Positions 42,771 to 51,519 of a DNA stretch of 64,000 nucleotides are shown piece by piece (within the stretch, counting starts at the first letter, position 1; every line of letters begins with the position of its first letter). A program made the position numbers and the translations under genes. This stretch comes from Sedimenticola selenatireducens DSM 17993. Its GTDB lineage: Bacteria > Pseudomonadota > Gammaproteobacteria > Chromatiales > Chromatiaceae. The notes beneath the pieces were generated by a model. That model ran no database searches. It saw nothing but the letters and a program-made list of their open reading frames with translations, and was not told the DNA's origin. The DNA lies in NCBI RefSeq assembly GCF_000428045.1, contig NZ_ATZE01000013.1:1-64000 (forward strand), in the 5' to 3' direction.

Positions 42771-44786
42771 ATGCGCGTGTTCCTGTGCGAGAAGCCGTCC
42801 CAGGGCAAGGACATCGCCCGTGTGCTGGGTGCCGGTCAACGCGGCAACGGCTGCTACAGCGGCGCCGGTGTCGTCGTGACCTGGTGCATCGGTCATCTGG
42901 TGGAGGCGGTTCCACCCGAAGGCTACGGCGAGCAATACAAGCGCTGGGCCATCGAGCAACTGCCCATTCTTCCTGAGCGTTGGCGTGTCGAGCCCAAGGC
43001 GGCGACCGCAGCGCAATTCAAGGTCGTGCAGCAGCTCGTCGCCAAGGCGGGCGAGCTGGTGATTGCGACCGACGCCGACCGCGAGGGCGAGATGATCGCC
43101 CGCGAGATCATCGACCTGTGCGGCTACCGCGGGCCGATTCAGCGCCTGTGGCTGTCGGCGCTCAACGATGCGTCGATCCGCAAGGCCCTGGGCACGCTCA
43201 AGCCGTCCGCCGAGACACTGCCGCTGTACTTCTCCGCGCTCGCCCGATCGCGTGCCGACTGGCTGATCGGGATGAACCTGAGCCGCCTGTTCACGCTGCT
43301 GGGCCGCCAGGCCGGCTACAACGGCGTGCTGTCGGTCGGGCGCGTGCAGACGCCGACGCTCAAGCTGGTCGTGGACCGTGATCGCGAGATCGCACGATTC
43401 GTCTCCATGCCGTATTGGGCCGTGGATGTGCTGCTATCCCATGCCGGCCAATCCTTCACCGCGAGCTGGATACCGCCCGAAGGCAGCACGGATGCAGCGG
43501 GTCGCTGCCTTCAGCAGCCGGTGGCGCAGCAGGCTGCGGATCGCATTCGCGCGGCACGCGATGCGCAGGTCGTGTCGGTGGACACCGAGCGCGTGCGCGA
43601 GGCACCGCCGCTGCCGTTCGACCTGGGCACGCTGCAGGAGGTGTGCTCCAAGCAGTTGGGCCTCGACGTGCAGGAGACGCTGGACATTGCCCAGGCGCTG
43701 TACGAGACGCACAAGGCGACAACGTACCCGCGCTCCGATTCGGGCTACCTGCCCGAGAGCATGCTGGCCGAGGTGCCGACCGTACTCGACAGCCTGGTCA
43801 AGACCGACCCCAGCCTGCGGCCGCTGATCGAGCGCCTGGATCGCCAACAGCGTTCGCGTGCGTGGAACGACGGCAAGGTGTCGGCTCACCACGGCATCAT
43901 CCCGACGCTGGAGCCCGCCAACCTGTCGGCCATGAACGAGAAGGAGCTGGCCGTCTACCGGCTGATCCGCGCCCATTACCTCGCGCAGTTCCTCCCGCAC
44001 CATGAGTTCGACCGGACGGTGGCGCAGTTCTCGTGCGGCAGTCAGTCGCTGGCGGCCGTGGGCAAGCAGATCGCCGTCATCGGCTGGCGTGAGGTGCTGG
44101 CGACGCCAGGGCCGGACGATGCCGATGGCGAGGATGCGCAGCGCAGCCAGGTGCTGCCCGCCCTGCATGCGGGCCTGTCCTGCCCGGTCGGAAAGGTGGA
44201 TCTCAAGGCGCTGAAGACGCTGCCGCCCAAACCCTACACGCAGGGCGAGCTGATCAAGGCTATGAAGACCGTCGCCAAGTTCGTGACCGACCCACGCCTG
44301 AAGCAGAAGCTCAAGGACACCACGGGCATCGGCACCGAGGCCACGCGCGCCAACATCATCAACGGTCTGATCGGTCGCGGCTACCTGGTCAAGAAAGGCC
44401 GTGCCGTCCGCGCTTCCGACGCGGCATTCACGCTTATCGACGCGGTGCCCTCGGCCATCGCCGACCCCGGCACCACGGCGGTGTGGGAGCAGGCGCTCGA
44501 CATGATCGAGGCCGGCCAGATGGCGCTGGACACCTTCATCGAGAAGCAGTCCGTGTGGCTCGGCCAGCTCGTGCAGCAGTATCGCGGCGCAACGCTCTCG
44601 CTCAAGCTGCCGCCGGCGCCGGCCTGCCCGCAGTGCGGCGCACCGATGCAGCAGCGCACGGGCAAGAGCGGCGCGTTCTGGTCCTGCTCGCGCTACCCGG
44701 ACTGCAAGGGCACGTTGCCGATCGAGTCCCCGACGGGCCGGCGCAGCGCACCGCGCAAGCGGCGCGCTGCCTCCAAGGCGTCCTGA
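42771..44786 (+). CDS. topB: DNA topoisomerase III (ICE-encoded TopB)
   Basis: 671 aa, type IA topoisomerase. The Toprim domain has MRVFLCEKPSQGKDIARVLG and the acidic triad in TDADREGEMIAREI. The active-site Tyr lies in KATTYPRSDSGYLPES. The C-terminus holds a zinc finger (CPQCGAPMQQRTGKSGAFWS, CSRYPDCKG). ICE-borne TopB separates transfer or replication intermediates. AAGGAGG precedes the ATG. Confidence 0.95.
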   Translation: MRVFLCEKPSQGKDIARVLGAGQRGNGCYSGAGVVVTWCIGHLVEAVPPEGYGEQYKRWAIEQLPILPERWRVEPKAATAAQFKVVQQLVAKAGELVIATDADREGEMIAREIIDLCGYRGPIQRLWLSALNDASIRKALGTLKPSAETLPLYFSALARSRADWLIGMNLSRLFTLLGRQAGYNGVLSVGRVQTPTLKLVVDRDREIARFVSMPYWAVDVLLSHAGQSFTASWIPPEGSTDAAGRCLQQPVAQQAADRIRAARDAQVVSVDTERVREAPPLPFDLGTLQEVCSKQLGLDVQETLDIAQALYETHKATTYPRSDSGYLPESMLAEVPTVLDSLVKTDPSLRPLIERLDRQQRSRAWNDGKVSAHHGIIPTLEPANLSAMNEKELAVYRLIRAHYLAQFLPHHEFDRTVAQFSCGSQSLAAVGKQIAVIGWREVLATPGPDDADGEDAQRSQVLPALHAGLSCPVGKVDLKALKTLPPKPYTQGELIKAMKTVAKFVTDPRLKQKLKDTTGIGTEATRANIINGLIGRGYLVKKGRAVRASDAAFTLIDAVPSAIADPGTTAVWEQALDMIEAGQMALDTFIEKQSVWLGQLVQQYRGATLSLKLPPAPACPQCGAPMQQRTGKSGAFWSCSRYPDCKGTLPIESPTGRRSAPRKRRAASKAS

Positions 44787-45565
44787 TCCTCGCTTCCCCC
44801 TGCCGCGCCGGCCACTTCACTGGCGGCGAGGCAAACGTCCCGCACCGCGCGGGACTCCAAAGCGCGCGTCTCCTTCTGCAACGGTGTGCGCGCCCCGTCT
44901 GCCCGCCATCGGGCGACAGGGCGAGAAGGTCATTGCTCCACGAATCGCGCCCGCCGCCATTCCCTTGATCGGTGTGCCTTGCCTCGGTCATGAGGGGCTT
45001 CCTGACGCCTTGCCGCCGCGCGAGCCGTGAGGAGGCCCCTTGGGCCGAGGGTATTCCGTGCCGGTGCCCGCCGGCGGAACAACGGGCTCCCTTTGTGTGT
45101 GGATGCACGCCAGAGGTTTCCGGCCCCAGCCACGAAACGGGCCGGGTGCGATTGCTGACGCAGCGAACGGCTTTGACGACGGCCCGCGCTGACGCAGCCC
45201 ACAGGTGGTTCTCCTTCCTCTCCAGCCGAAGGCCCGCGTGGCCTTCGGCGCCCTGGTCCTTGCCTTGTCCCGTGACGCGGGCCTGCCCTAAAGCGGGCCG
45301 TCCGCGATTCGGTTTTCCCTGCGACGACAGCCATGCTTCGCGCCCATCCTCACGCCATGCGTTGCTGACAGTCGTCAGCGGCATGCCCTGGCAGTCCCGG
45401 TCTTCAAGACTGCAACGCGGTTCGCCGCGTTGACCGATCCAGTCCGCTTCGCATCGCCCACCGCGGACGCTCGCCGGCCTGGCGACGATGCACTTTTCTC
45501 AACCACCCGAGGGGAACTCCATCCTCTACGGGATGCGTGCTCCTCGACCCACCAAGGAGCACGGC
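44787..45565. other. 779-bp stretch without a supported gene, rich in GC hairpins
   Basis: Open frames here have no ribosome sites or family features. The stretch holds several inverted repeats, such as CCGAAGG-N9-CCTTCGG near 45229 and GGCCC-type stems, and ends with copy A of a three-hairpin element. It may be a long 5' region or an RNA gene of the element. Confidence 0.5.
45365..45431 (+). ncRNA. Three-hairpin structured element, copy A
   Basis: Stem 1 GCTGAC/GTCAGC, then CATGCCC, stem 2 GCAGTC/GACTGC with loop CTTCAA at its 3' side, stem 3 AACGCGG-TTCG-CCGCGTT. The same order recurs at 47307 and 48820 with compensating base changes. It lies 135 bases before the next small ICE gene. It resembles mobile-element 5'-leader RNAs such as the radC motif; this name is an inference. 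Confidence 0.6.
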
Positions 45566-45802
45566 ATGTCTGAACCTTCCGCATCTTCCTCTGCAGCCGC
45601 AGTACGCAGTGGTGCGCTGGCGCTGGCCTGGACCGGCAAGCGTTTGCCGCTACAGGTGCTGCGCAGCGCGGCCGGCCACTACATCGGCACGCAAAACGAC
45701 GAAGGCCCGGTATCGCGGGAGTCCGTCGAGTATTTCCCGACCCACCTCGCAGCACAGCGCGCCCTGGATACCCATGCCTGGACACAGCGCGCTCACCCCT
45801 GA
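45566..45802 (+). CDS. Small conserved ICE protein
   Basis: 78 aa with an AAGGAG site. The middle LALAWTGKRLPLQVLRSAAG and HYIGTQNDEGPVSRESVEYF is a pattern usual for a small protein that follows topB in PFGI-1-class elements. It has no signal peptide or membrane helix. Function unknown. It starts a series of short, separately spaced genes, each with its own hairpin leader. Confidence 0.72.
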   Translation: MSEPSASSSAAAVRSGALALAWTGKRLPLQVLRSAAGHYIGTQNDEGPVSRESVEYFPTHLAAQRALDTHAWTQRAHP

Positions 45803-45827
45803 TTCCCACCCTTCAAGGAGTTCTCTC

Positions 45828-46220
45828 ATGAATCTGTCTTTACCCGAAGACGTGCTCGATCAGATGGCGCTGGAACAGGCGCACTTCGACGCTGCACCGC
45901 TGGCCTTCTTCGAGGCCTGGAAGCGCGGCGCGCAGATCGCCGGCCACGAGTGGTTCGGCGACGGCACACGCGAAGGTCTGCAGCGTGCCACCACCAAGTG
46001 GGACCTGCGGCCCAACATGCTGATGCTCAACGACGCCCTGGGCGTGCTGAGCAGCGGTCAACGCATGTTCCTGTCCGCGATGGTGAGCTTCTACAACTCC
46101 CGCGAGGGCGGCGCGATGCTCAAGCGTTGCGGCTTCGAGGGGCTGTCCGACTTCGGCGGCCTCGATCTGGAACGGCGCCAGGTCATCGCTGACCTCACGC
46201 TGCACTACAACGGCTGGTGA
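45828..46220 (+). CDS. Conserved ICE hypothetical protein
   Basis: 130 aa, soluble. WKRGAQIAGHEWFGDGTREG, LRPNMLMLNDALGVLSSGQR and MFLSAMVSFYNSREGGAMLK look like a compact helical protein. It follows the previous gene by 25 bases with an AAGGAG site. I recognise it only as a recurring ICE neighbour; function unknown. Confidence 0.72.
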   Translation: MNLSLPEDVLDQMALEQAHFDAAPLAFFEAWKRGAQIAGHEWFGDGTREGLQRATTKWDLRPNMLMLNDALGVLSSGQRMFLSAMVSFYNSREGGAMLKRCGFEGLSDFGGLDLERRQVIADLTLHYNGW

Positions 46221-46260
46221 ACCGCGCCTGGCAACCCACCGTCCTTTCATCCCACCCCAC

Positions 46261-46296
46261 GAGGGACATGCGTCCCCGTTCGGGGCCATGTCCCTC
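46261..46296. other. Long hairpin in the 250-bp gap after the 130-aa gene
   Basis: GAGGGACATG (46261-46270) pairs with CATGTCCCTC (46287-46296) around an inner CCCCG-TT-CGGGG. A second hairpin CAATCCCC-GGCA-GGGGATTG lies near 46421, just before the next ribosome site. The gap holds no gene. Confidence 0.65.
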
Positions 46297-46470
46297 CTTC
46301 CTTCCGCAGGAGCGGCCATGTCCCGAATCACCATCTTCCACTGACCTGCACCGCCCGCCACCAGGGCGGCCCGACGCCGCGGCCGGCTGACCGGCTGCCA
46401 CTTCATCCACTCGCTGGGGTTCAATCCCCGGCAGGGGATTGCCTCGGCCATCCTCTGCTGGAGGAATCCC

Positions 46471-47187
46471 ATGTCTCATTCCAAAAACCCCTTCGTCCGC
46501 GGCTACGATGGCCTGTCCGTGCAGCGGCTGCTGGCGATTTCCTACGACGACGGCTGCCCGCTGAGCTATCTGCCGCTGCACGTCTCGCAGTCGCACCTGC
46601 CGGACAGCCAGGTCGAGCGCCATGCCTGCGTCTTCTGCGACGACTTCGCGCTGATCACCGAGGGCCAGAACGTGCCGCCCGAGCTGGACGCGCAGTGCCC
46701 CAGCCACGGCATCGCCCGAAACCTCGTCTACGCCGTCATGGCCGAAGAAGCCGGCCAACCGCTGCACGTCGGCGATACCTACTCCGAGGAAGCCGCGCGC
46801 GAGGTGGTACGCCGCCTGCGCTTCGAGACCGGCTTCTACAGCCGTGCCTGGGAAATCAGTTCGGCGCACATCACCGAGGAGGCCGGCCGCTTCCTCGCCG
46901 AACTGGCGGACATCGCCACGCCGAGCGGTTTCTTGTTCGTGGCCTTCCGCATTCCCTACAGCCCGGCGGTCGGCGTGAAGCTGATCGCCACGCCCTGGAC
47001 GGATGCGAACCTGCCGCATGTCGAGGGCATCACCGCCGAAGAGCTGCGGCAGGAGCACCGGGCCAAGGGCGTGCCGGAGTCCCTCGTGGAAGTGTTGCAC
47101 CTGGCTGCGCTCGCCGACGTTCGCATGTTGGTGTTCGATGCCGACGCGCCCGTGCTGGACGGACTGACGCTCTACGACGACGAGTAA
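46471..47187 (+). CDS. DUF5983-like ICE protein
   Basis: 238 aa. FVRGYDGLSVQRLLAISYDD and GCPLSYLPLHVSQSHLPDSQ open the protein; a CVFCDDF CxxC pair occurs near residue 53 with a further Cys in DAQCPSHG, perhaps a zinc site. The C-terminal LHLAALADVRMLVFDADAPV, LDGLTLYDD is the DUF5983 pattern. GGAGGAAT precedes the ATG. Function unknown, conserved in this element class. Confidence 0.72.
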   Translation: MSHSKNPFVRGYDGLSVQRLLAISYDDGCPLSYLPLHVSQSHLPDSQVERHACVFCDDFALITEGQNVPPELDAQCPSHGIARNLVYAVMAEEAGQPLHVGDTYSEEAAREVVRRLRFETGFYSRAWEISSAHITEEAGRFLAELADIATPSGFLFVAFRIPYSPAVGVKLIATPWTDANLPHVEGITAEELRQEHRAKGVPESLVEVLHLAALADVRMLVFDADAPVLDGLTLYDDE

Positions 47188-47202
47188 CCCGCAACCCATT
47201 CG

Positions 47203-47229
47203 AGCCCCCACGTCGGGGCTCTTCTTTTT
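47203..47229 (+). terminator. Rho-independent terminator
   Basis: AGCCCC-CACGTC-GGGGCT followed by CTTCTTTTT, 16 bases after the DUF5983-like gene. Confidence 0.8.
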
Positions 47230-47306
47230 CGCGGAACGCGGTGCCGGCGCATTGCCGATTCCCAACGGACGGCCGCCGCCATGTGCCGCACGCTGGCCGC
47301 ATGTTC

Positions 47307-47372
47307 GCTGGCGTTGCCGGCAGCATGCCCAGGCAGTCGAGACCTTCAAGACTGCGGCGCGGTTCGCCGTGC
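47307..47372 (+). ncRNA. Three-hairpin structured element, copy B
   Basis: Stem 1 GCTGGC/GCCGGC, CATGCCC, stem 2 GCAGTC/GACTGC with CTTCAA, stem 3 GCGCGG-TTCG-CCGTGC. Relative to copy A, stem 1 changes A-U to G-C on both sides. It lies 105 bases before the 265-aa gene and just after a terminator. Confidence 0.6.
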
Positions 47373-47477
47373 TGGTTGCTTCGTTCTCCGGGCGCACCCG
47401 CGTCCATCCACCTCACCCTCAAGGGACAGACTTCCCTTGCGGGCGGGAGTCCCTTGGTTGTCACAAGGAGTCTCCCC

Positions 47478-48275
47478 ATGGATACCCAAGCCATCCGCGC
47501 ACAGATGCCGACGCTCGTTGTCGGTCATGTGCCTTCCAACGTCCGTTCGTTCAAATTCAACATCTTCGACGGCCAGCCCAAGGTTTCGACGCTGGGCTTT
47601 CACATCGACCCGAAGCCTTTCGAGGGCAAGGTCATCGCCACCACCGACGAGGCCATCGTCGTCAAGACGGGACGAGCCGAGTTCGCGGTGCTCGATCGCA
47701 CGCTCGTGACCGAAGTGCCCGACGAGGGCGCCAAGGTGCAGGTCGAACCCTATGTCAGACGCCGCTTCGACGGTCAGCGGGCGGACACGCCCGAGGAGCA
47801 GACCGAGTTCACCGCCGACGGCCAGCCCTACACGGTGAAGCGGTTGGTGCTCGGGTCCGCACCGGCGAAGCTGCCGATCCCCGAGCCGCGCTGCCCCGAG
47901 CTGCAGGAACTGATCGACCAACTGGAGCAGTTGCCCGCTCCCGACGGTTTCCGGCGCGTCACCCACCTGTTGGTGGATGCCGGTGCGCGGGACATCACCT
48001 GGGTCGATCCGCTGCCCGCCGACATCATCCGCACGCCACCGGCCATCGGCTTCACCGTCGCCACGACGAAGTTCCACGGTCGCGTCACCGTGCTGTATGA
48101 GCGTGGCCTCGACCTCTACGCGGTGGAGCTGCGCCGCGACGGCGAGCTGGTCGAACGGGTCGATGAGGTGTTCTTCGACACCCTCGGCGAGACGCTGGAA
48201 CGGCTGATTGACGACGGGAGCTGGAGACGCATCCGCGTGCAGTGCCTGTCGAGTCGCAAGGCTGTCCGGCACTGA
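47478..48275 (+). CDS. Conserved ICE hypothetical protein (265 aa)
   Basis: 265 aa with AAGGAG nine bases upstream. VPSNVRSFKFNIFDGQPKVS, IDPKPFEGKVIATTDEAIVV and AEFAVLDRTLVTEVPD suggest beta-rich N-terminal domains of the KfrB/ICE-conserved kind. The C-terminal half includes ITWVDPLPADIIRTPPAIGF. No catalytic motif is evident. This is a regular backbone neighbour in PFGI-1-class elements; function unknown. Confidence 0.72.
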   Translation: MDTQAIRAQMPTLVVGHVPSNVRSFKFNIFDGQPKVSTLGFHIDPKPFEGKVIATTDEAIVVKTGRAEFAVLDRTLVTEVPDEGAKVQVEPYVRRRFDGQRADTPEEQTEFTADGQPYTVKRLVLGSAPAKLPIPEPRCPELQELIDQLEQLPAPDGFRRVTHLLVDAGARDITWVDPLPADIIRTPPAIGFTVATTKFHGRVTVLYERGLDLYAVELRRDGELVERVDEVFFDTLGETLERLIDDGSWRRIRVQCLSSRKAVRH

Positions 48276-48340
48276 CCTCTCAGCAGCTTCCCGCCCTCGC
48301 GGCGGGAAGCCTCTCTTCCTGCCCCCGGGAGATCACACCC

Positions 48341-48706
48341 ATGACTGTTCGATTCAAAGGCACGCAGCTGCGGCCCGTGCTCGCCGAAGCGGTGGCGAAT
48401 CAGTGCCGCGTCATCCTGGTCAAGGATCAGGGCGTGTACTTCCTGGCCGAGCGCGGCGAGCGCCGACCCGATGGTCGCCAGAAGACCATCGCCTATGCCG
48501 CCGGTTGCAACCCGGATGTCGATGCCTTCGACGACTGGTGGGAACTGGCGCGTGCCGAGTTCGGTGGCGACGACTTCGGCGAGTTCTTCGATCCGCAGGA
48601 GGGCGTGTTTGCGCGCATCCTGCGCAGCGAGGACGACCTCGACGTGTCCGCCACCGCGACACACCTGTCGCTGCAGGCGGTTCCTCCCACGCCCAGCGGT
48701 AACTGA
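48341..48706 (+). CDS. DUF3085 ICE protein
   Basis: 121 aa. VRFKGTQLRPVLAEAVANQC, VILVKDQGVYFLAERGERRP and QKTIAYAAGCNPDVDAFDDW are the DUF3085 pattern. GGGAG stands before the ATG. Soluble, acidic, function unknown. A terminator follows. Confidence 0.85.
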   Translation: MTVRFKGTQLRPVLAEAVANQCRVILVKDQGVYFLAERGERRPDGRQKTIAYAAGCNPDVDAFDDWWELARAEFGGDDFGEFFDPQEGVFARILRSEDDLDVSATATHLSLQAVPPTPSGN

Positions 48707-48715
48707 CCATCCCTG

Positions 48716-48742
48716 GCCCCCGCTCCGGGGGCTCTTTCTTCC
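48716..48742 (+). terminator. Rho-independent terminator after the DUF3085 gene
   Basis: GCCCCCG-CT-CCGGGGGC followed by TCTTTCTTCC, ten bases after the stop codon. Confidence 0.7.
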
Positions 48743-48819
48743 CGGCAATGCGGACAGCCGCGAGTGCCGATTGCCGCTCGCCTGCGCGCCGTCCCGGCGC
48801 CACGCTTCCGGCCATGTTC

Positions 48820-48890
48820 CGCTGACGTCCGTCAGCGACATGCCCAGGCAGCCACGATCTTCAAGGCTGCGATGCGGTTCCGACCGCGTT
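48820..48890 (+). ncRNA. Three-hairpin structured element, copy C
   Basis: Stem 1 CGCTGACG-TC-CGTCAGCG, CATGCCC, stem 2 GCAGCC/GGCTGC with CTTCAA, stem 3 GATGCGG-TTCCGA-CCGCGTT. Stem 2 shows a compensating T-A to C-G change against copies A and B. It lies 155 bases before the DUF3577 gene. About 60 further upstream bases are also similar to copies A and B. Confidence 0.62.
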
Positions 48891-49045
48891 GATCACTCCA
48901 GTTCGCACCGGCATCCATGCGCGAACGGCCATCGGTTCTCGATGGCGATGCCACCAAGCTGTTCCATCAACCCGCGCGGGGGTTCCACACCTTCCCCGCC
49001 TGGGTCGGGTGTGTCTCCGCCTTTTTGTCTTTCAGGAGATTCACC

Positions 49046-49597
49046 ATGACCACTTCCACCGAAAAGTCCTATTTCGATCTGCACATCACCGGCCTCGGGT
49101 ACCTCAATCGCATCCGCGAAGTGAAGCCCAAGAAAGGCGATGCGTTCCTGGCCTGCGACATCGCGGCCTTGAACGGTCCCAGCGATGACGTCTCGTATGT
49201 GCGTTTCGACACGCGCGTATCGGGATCGGAAGCGCAGCACCTGGTGCGCCGCTGCATTCAGGCGGTCGACGCCGAGAAGAAGGTGATGATCGGCTTCCGC
49301 CTGGGCGACCTGTGGACCGACACCTTCACCTACTCCAAGGGCAAGCGTGCCGGCGAGCAGGGTGTGAGCCTCAAGGCCCGCCTGCTGTTCGTCAGTTGGA
49401 TCAAGGTCGACGGCAAGCTCGTCTACAAGGCAGAGCCCAAGCCGACCGAGACCGACGAGCGGGAGCCGGAAGTCCCTGTGACGTCCGACGCGCCCGCTGC
49501 GCAGCAAGCCTCGGCACCGGAGCCTTCCAAGCCCGTCGCCGATGCTGCCGACGACGCAGCCGATGCCCCCGCATTGGCCGTTGCCGAGTCGTTCTGA
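49046..49597 (+). CDS. DUF3577 ICE protein (STY4534 family)
   Basis: 183 aa. EKSYFDLHITGLGYLNRIRE, VKPKKGDAFLACDIAALNGP and SGSEAQHLVRRCIQAVDAEK identify DUF3577, a single-domain OB-fold-like ICE protein. The C-terminal 60 residues are Ala/Pro/Asp-rich and disordered. CAGGAG precedes the ATG. It may bind single-stranded DNA, by fold only. Confidence 0.85.
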   Translation: MTTSTEKSYFDLHITGLGYLNRIREVKPKKGDAFLACDIAALNGPSDDVSYVRFDTRVSGSEAQHLVRRCIQAVDAEKKVMIGFRLGDLWTDTFTYSKGKRAGEQGVSLKARLLFVSWIKVDGKLVYKAEPKPTETDEREPEVPVTSDAPAAQQASAPEPSKPVADAADDAADAPALAVAESF

Positions 49598-49602
49598 TCC
49601 GC

Positions 49603-49624
49603 AAGGCCCCATCCCCGGGGCCTT
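49603..49624 (+). terminator. Hairpin between DUF3577 and DUF3275 genes
   Basis: AAGGCCCC-ATCCCC-GGGGCCTT followed by GTCTTCTCTT, six bases after the stop. Confidence 0.6.
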
Positions 49625-49652
49625 GTCTTCTCTTCGTCAGCAGGAGACCTTC

Positions 49653-50264
49653 ATGATCACCATCCCCGGCCAACTGGCCATCAAGACCATCCACGGCAGG
49701 AACGGCGACTTCAACGTCGGCCGCCTGGCGACCTCCATCGGCGAGTTCGTCGTGAAGAACGCCGAACTCGATCAGTACCGCGAGGGCAAGTACGACGGTG
49801 ATTTCGTCATCGTCGAGATTCGCCCCTCCACGTACAACGCCAACGGCCGCATGGTCATCGAGATCCGCGCCCATCTGGGCGGGATGACACTGTCCAACAT
49901 CGACGCCCTGAGCCGCGACGAAGCCCGCCGGCTGAGTCCGCAGGAAGTCGATCCGATCGACGAGGAGGCGCAGACGCCCGTGCCGGCAACGCCCCCGGTC
50001 AAGCCGAAGGCGAAGCCGCGCAGTCCGCGCGATCCCCTGGTCGATACCACGCCGTTCGGCAGCGAACCGGCTCCCGTGTCCGCTGCGGCCTCGGCCGAGG
50101 CAGACGACGCGGCGCTGTTCGGTGCCTTGTGGCCCCTGGGCGAGACCGTGAAGCTCGACGCGACCGTGGATCGTCGTGTGCTGCGTCAGCAGCGCGACCG
50201 TCTCGACAAGCTGGGCTACGAGTTCGCTCCGTTGTCCCAGGACTGGCACCTCAAAGCTGCCTGA
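49653..50264 (+). CDS. DUF3275 ICE protein
   Basis: 203 aa. ITIPGQLAIKTIHGRNGDFN, VGRLATSIGEFVVKNAELDQ and YREGKYDGDFVIVEIRPSTY are the DUF3275 opening; the C-terminal LPLGETVKLDATVDRRVLRQ-type sequence (as WPLGETVKLDATVDRRVLRQ) ends the domain. A Pro/Ala linker lies between. Function unknown; standard neighbour of DUF3577. Confidence 0.88.
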   Translation: MITIPGQLAIKTIHGRNGDFNVGRLATSIGEFVVKNAELDQYREGKYDGDFVIVEIRPSTYNANGRMVIEIRAHLGGMTLSNIDALSRDEARRLSPQEVDPIDEEAQTPVPATPPVKPKAKPRSPRDPLVDTTPFGSEPAPVSAAASAEADDAALFGALWPLGETVKLDATVDRRVLRQQRDRLDKLGYEFAPLSQDWHLKAA

Positions 50265-50353
50265 TCCATCCGCCGCCTCGCGCGGCATTCCGCCACCCGC
50301 CGGGGTCCTCCCCCGACGGGGAGGGCTCCGGCCATTTCTTCAAGGAGACCCTC

Positions 50354-50719
50354 ATGGGCTGGACCTTCGTTCGTCAGACGCGCGATCAGTTGATCCGCGA
50401 GCTGCTCGCTCCGCAGGCGTCCGAACGCGCTTGCTGCGAAGTCATCGACCACACACTGGACGGCGACGTTCTGTGGACCGTGGTTCGCGTCACCGCCAGG
50501 CAGGCGGGCGTCATGGGCCTCGCGGCCGGTGAGTCCGTCTGCTACATCGGCTGCCATCTGTTGGAAAGCGCGGGCTTTGAGTGGGGCTACAAGTCCCTCG
50601 ATGAGTCCGTGCATCCGTACTACTACTCGTGCCCGCTGCGCTATCTCGACATGGCGCCGGTGCAAAGCCCCGAGTGGCGCGAGCGGGTTCACCGCTTCCA
50701 CGCGGGGCGCGCTGCCTAG
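50354..50719 (+). CDS. Conserved ICE hypothetical protein (121 aa)
   Basis: 121 aa, soluble. GWTFVRQTRDQLIRELLAPQ, WTVVRVTARQAG and YIGCHLLESAGFEWGYKSLD are characteristic of a small protein found in many ICEs and plasmids at this place. The stem CCTCCCC-CGA-CGGGGAGG and an AAGGAG site precede the ATG. Function unknown. Confidence 0.75.
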   Translation: MGWTFVRQTRDQLIRELLAPQASERACCEVIDHTLDGDVLWTVVRVTARQAGVMGLAAGESVCYIGCHLLESAGFEWGYKSLDESVHPYYYSCPLRYLDMAPVQSPEWRERVHRFHAGRAA

Positions 50720-50803
50720 CGGCACGCATCTTCCTTCACCCAACCGGGGCGAGCACTGCCCCGCGGGCTGTGGTTGCTCCTTCTTTTCCAAGAGGACATC
50801 ACC

Positions 50804-51454
50804 ATGCCTGCACCTTCTTCCGCGAAACCGCTGTACCGCATCGACGAATGCCCCGACCTCATGGCCGACGGTTGCGTCGGTGACGAGCAGGGCAATCTCG
50901 TCTTTCTCTCGATCTGGGCGCGCGACACCGCCGTTCAGGAGTTCCTCGCTCGCCTGACCCTCGGCCGGGATGAACAGGGACTGGATCAGTTCCACGTCAT
51001 CACCGAGCAGGGCGCATCCATCCCGGTCTTCGTCGGCAACGTCGAGAACCTGGAAAAGCGCATCACCCGCGCCTATCGGCGAACGCTGTTCGGTTCGCTG
51101 ACGAATGTGTGGCTGTTCGATCGTCGCTGCGTGAAGCCAGACAAGGCCAACGCCAGCGCGCTGGCGCTTCTGCCCAGGGACTCCGCTCACCGGCTCGACC
51201 GGCTGTGGACGCTGGTACAGGACACCTGCCCGCTGCCACTGCTCGACCACTGGCGCGACACCGTGCTGGAGCTGTTGCAGACACGGCGGATGCTGACCGG
51301 TCTTCCCTTGGCCCTCGGGCCGCTGGAAGGCCATCGGCTGGCCCTCGATGTCCCGGCGCTGACGAAGGCGCTGGGCGAGCTGATCCGCAACGGCACCCTC
51401 GGCGCCACGCAGTACGAACTGGCCGCGAACGCACCGCTTCGGCGTGTGGCGTGA
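50804..51454 (+). CDS. Conserved ICE hypothetical protein (216 aa)
   Basis: 216 aa. YRIDECPDLMADGCVGDEQG, NLVFLSIWARDTAVQEFLAR and VWLFDRRCVKPDKANASALA are seen; no catalytic motif is evident. AGAGG precedes the ATG. It lies between the 121-aa gene and the DUF6094-type methyltransferase, its usual place in this element class. Function unknown. Confidence 0.72.
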   Translation: MPAPSSAKPLYRIDECPDLMADGCVGDEQGNLVFLSIWARDTAVQEFLARLTLGRDEQGLDQFHVITEQGASIPVFVGNVENLEKRITRAYRRTLFGSLTNVWLFDRRCVKPDKANASALALLPRDSAHRLDRLWTLVQDTCPLPLLDHWRDTVLELLQTRRMLTGLPLALGPLEGHRLALDVPALTKALGELIRNGTLGATQYELAANAPLRRVA

Positions 51455-51519
51455 GCCATCCCCACGGGCATGCGCGCCGCGCGTGCCCGCCTTCCCTCAT
51501 CCATCACCAGGAGAAATCC

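Noticed and set aside
44972-45433. 153-codon open frame after topB
   Set aside because: It lacks a ribosome site, is Arg/Pro/Cys-rich like a random GC frame, and overlaps a structured repeat element.
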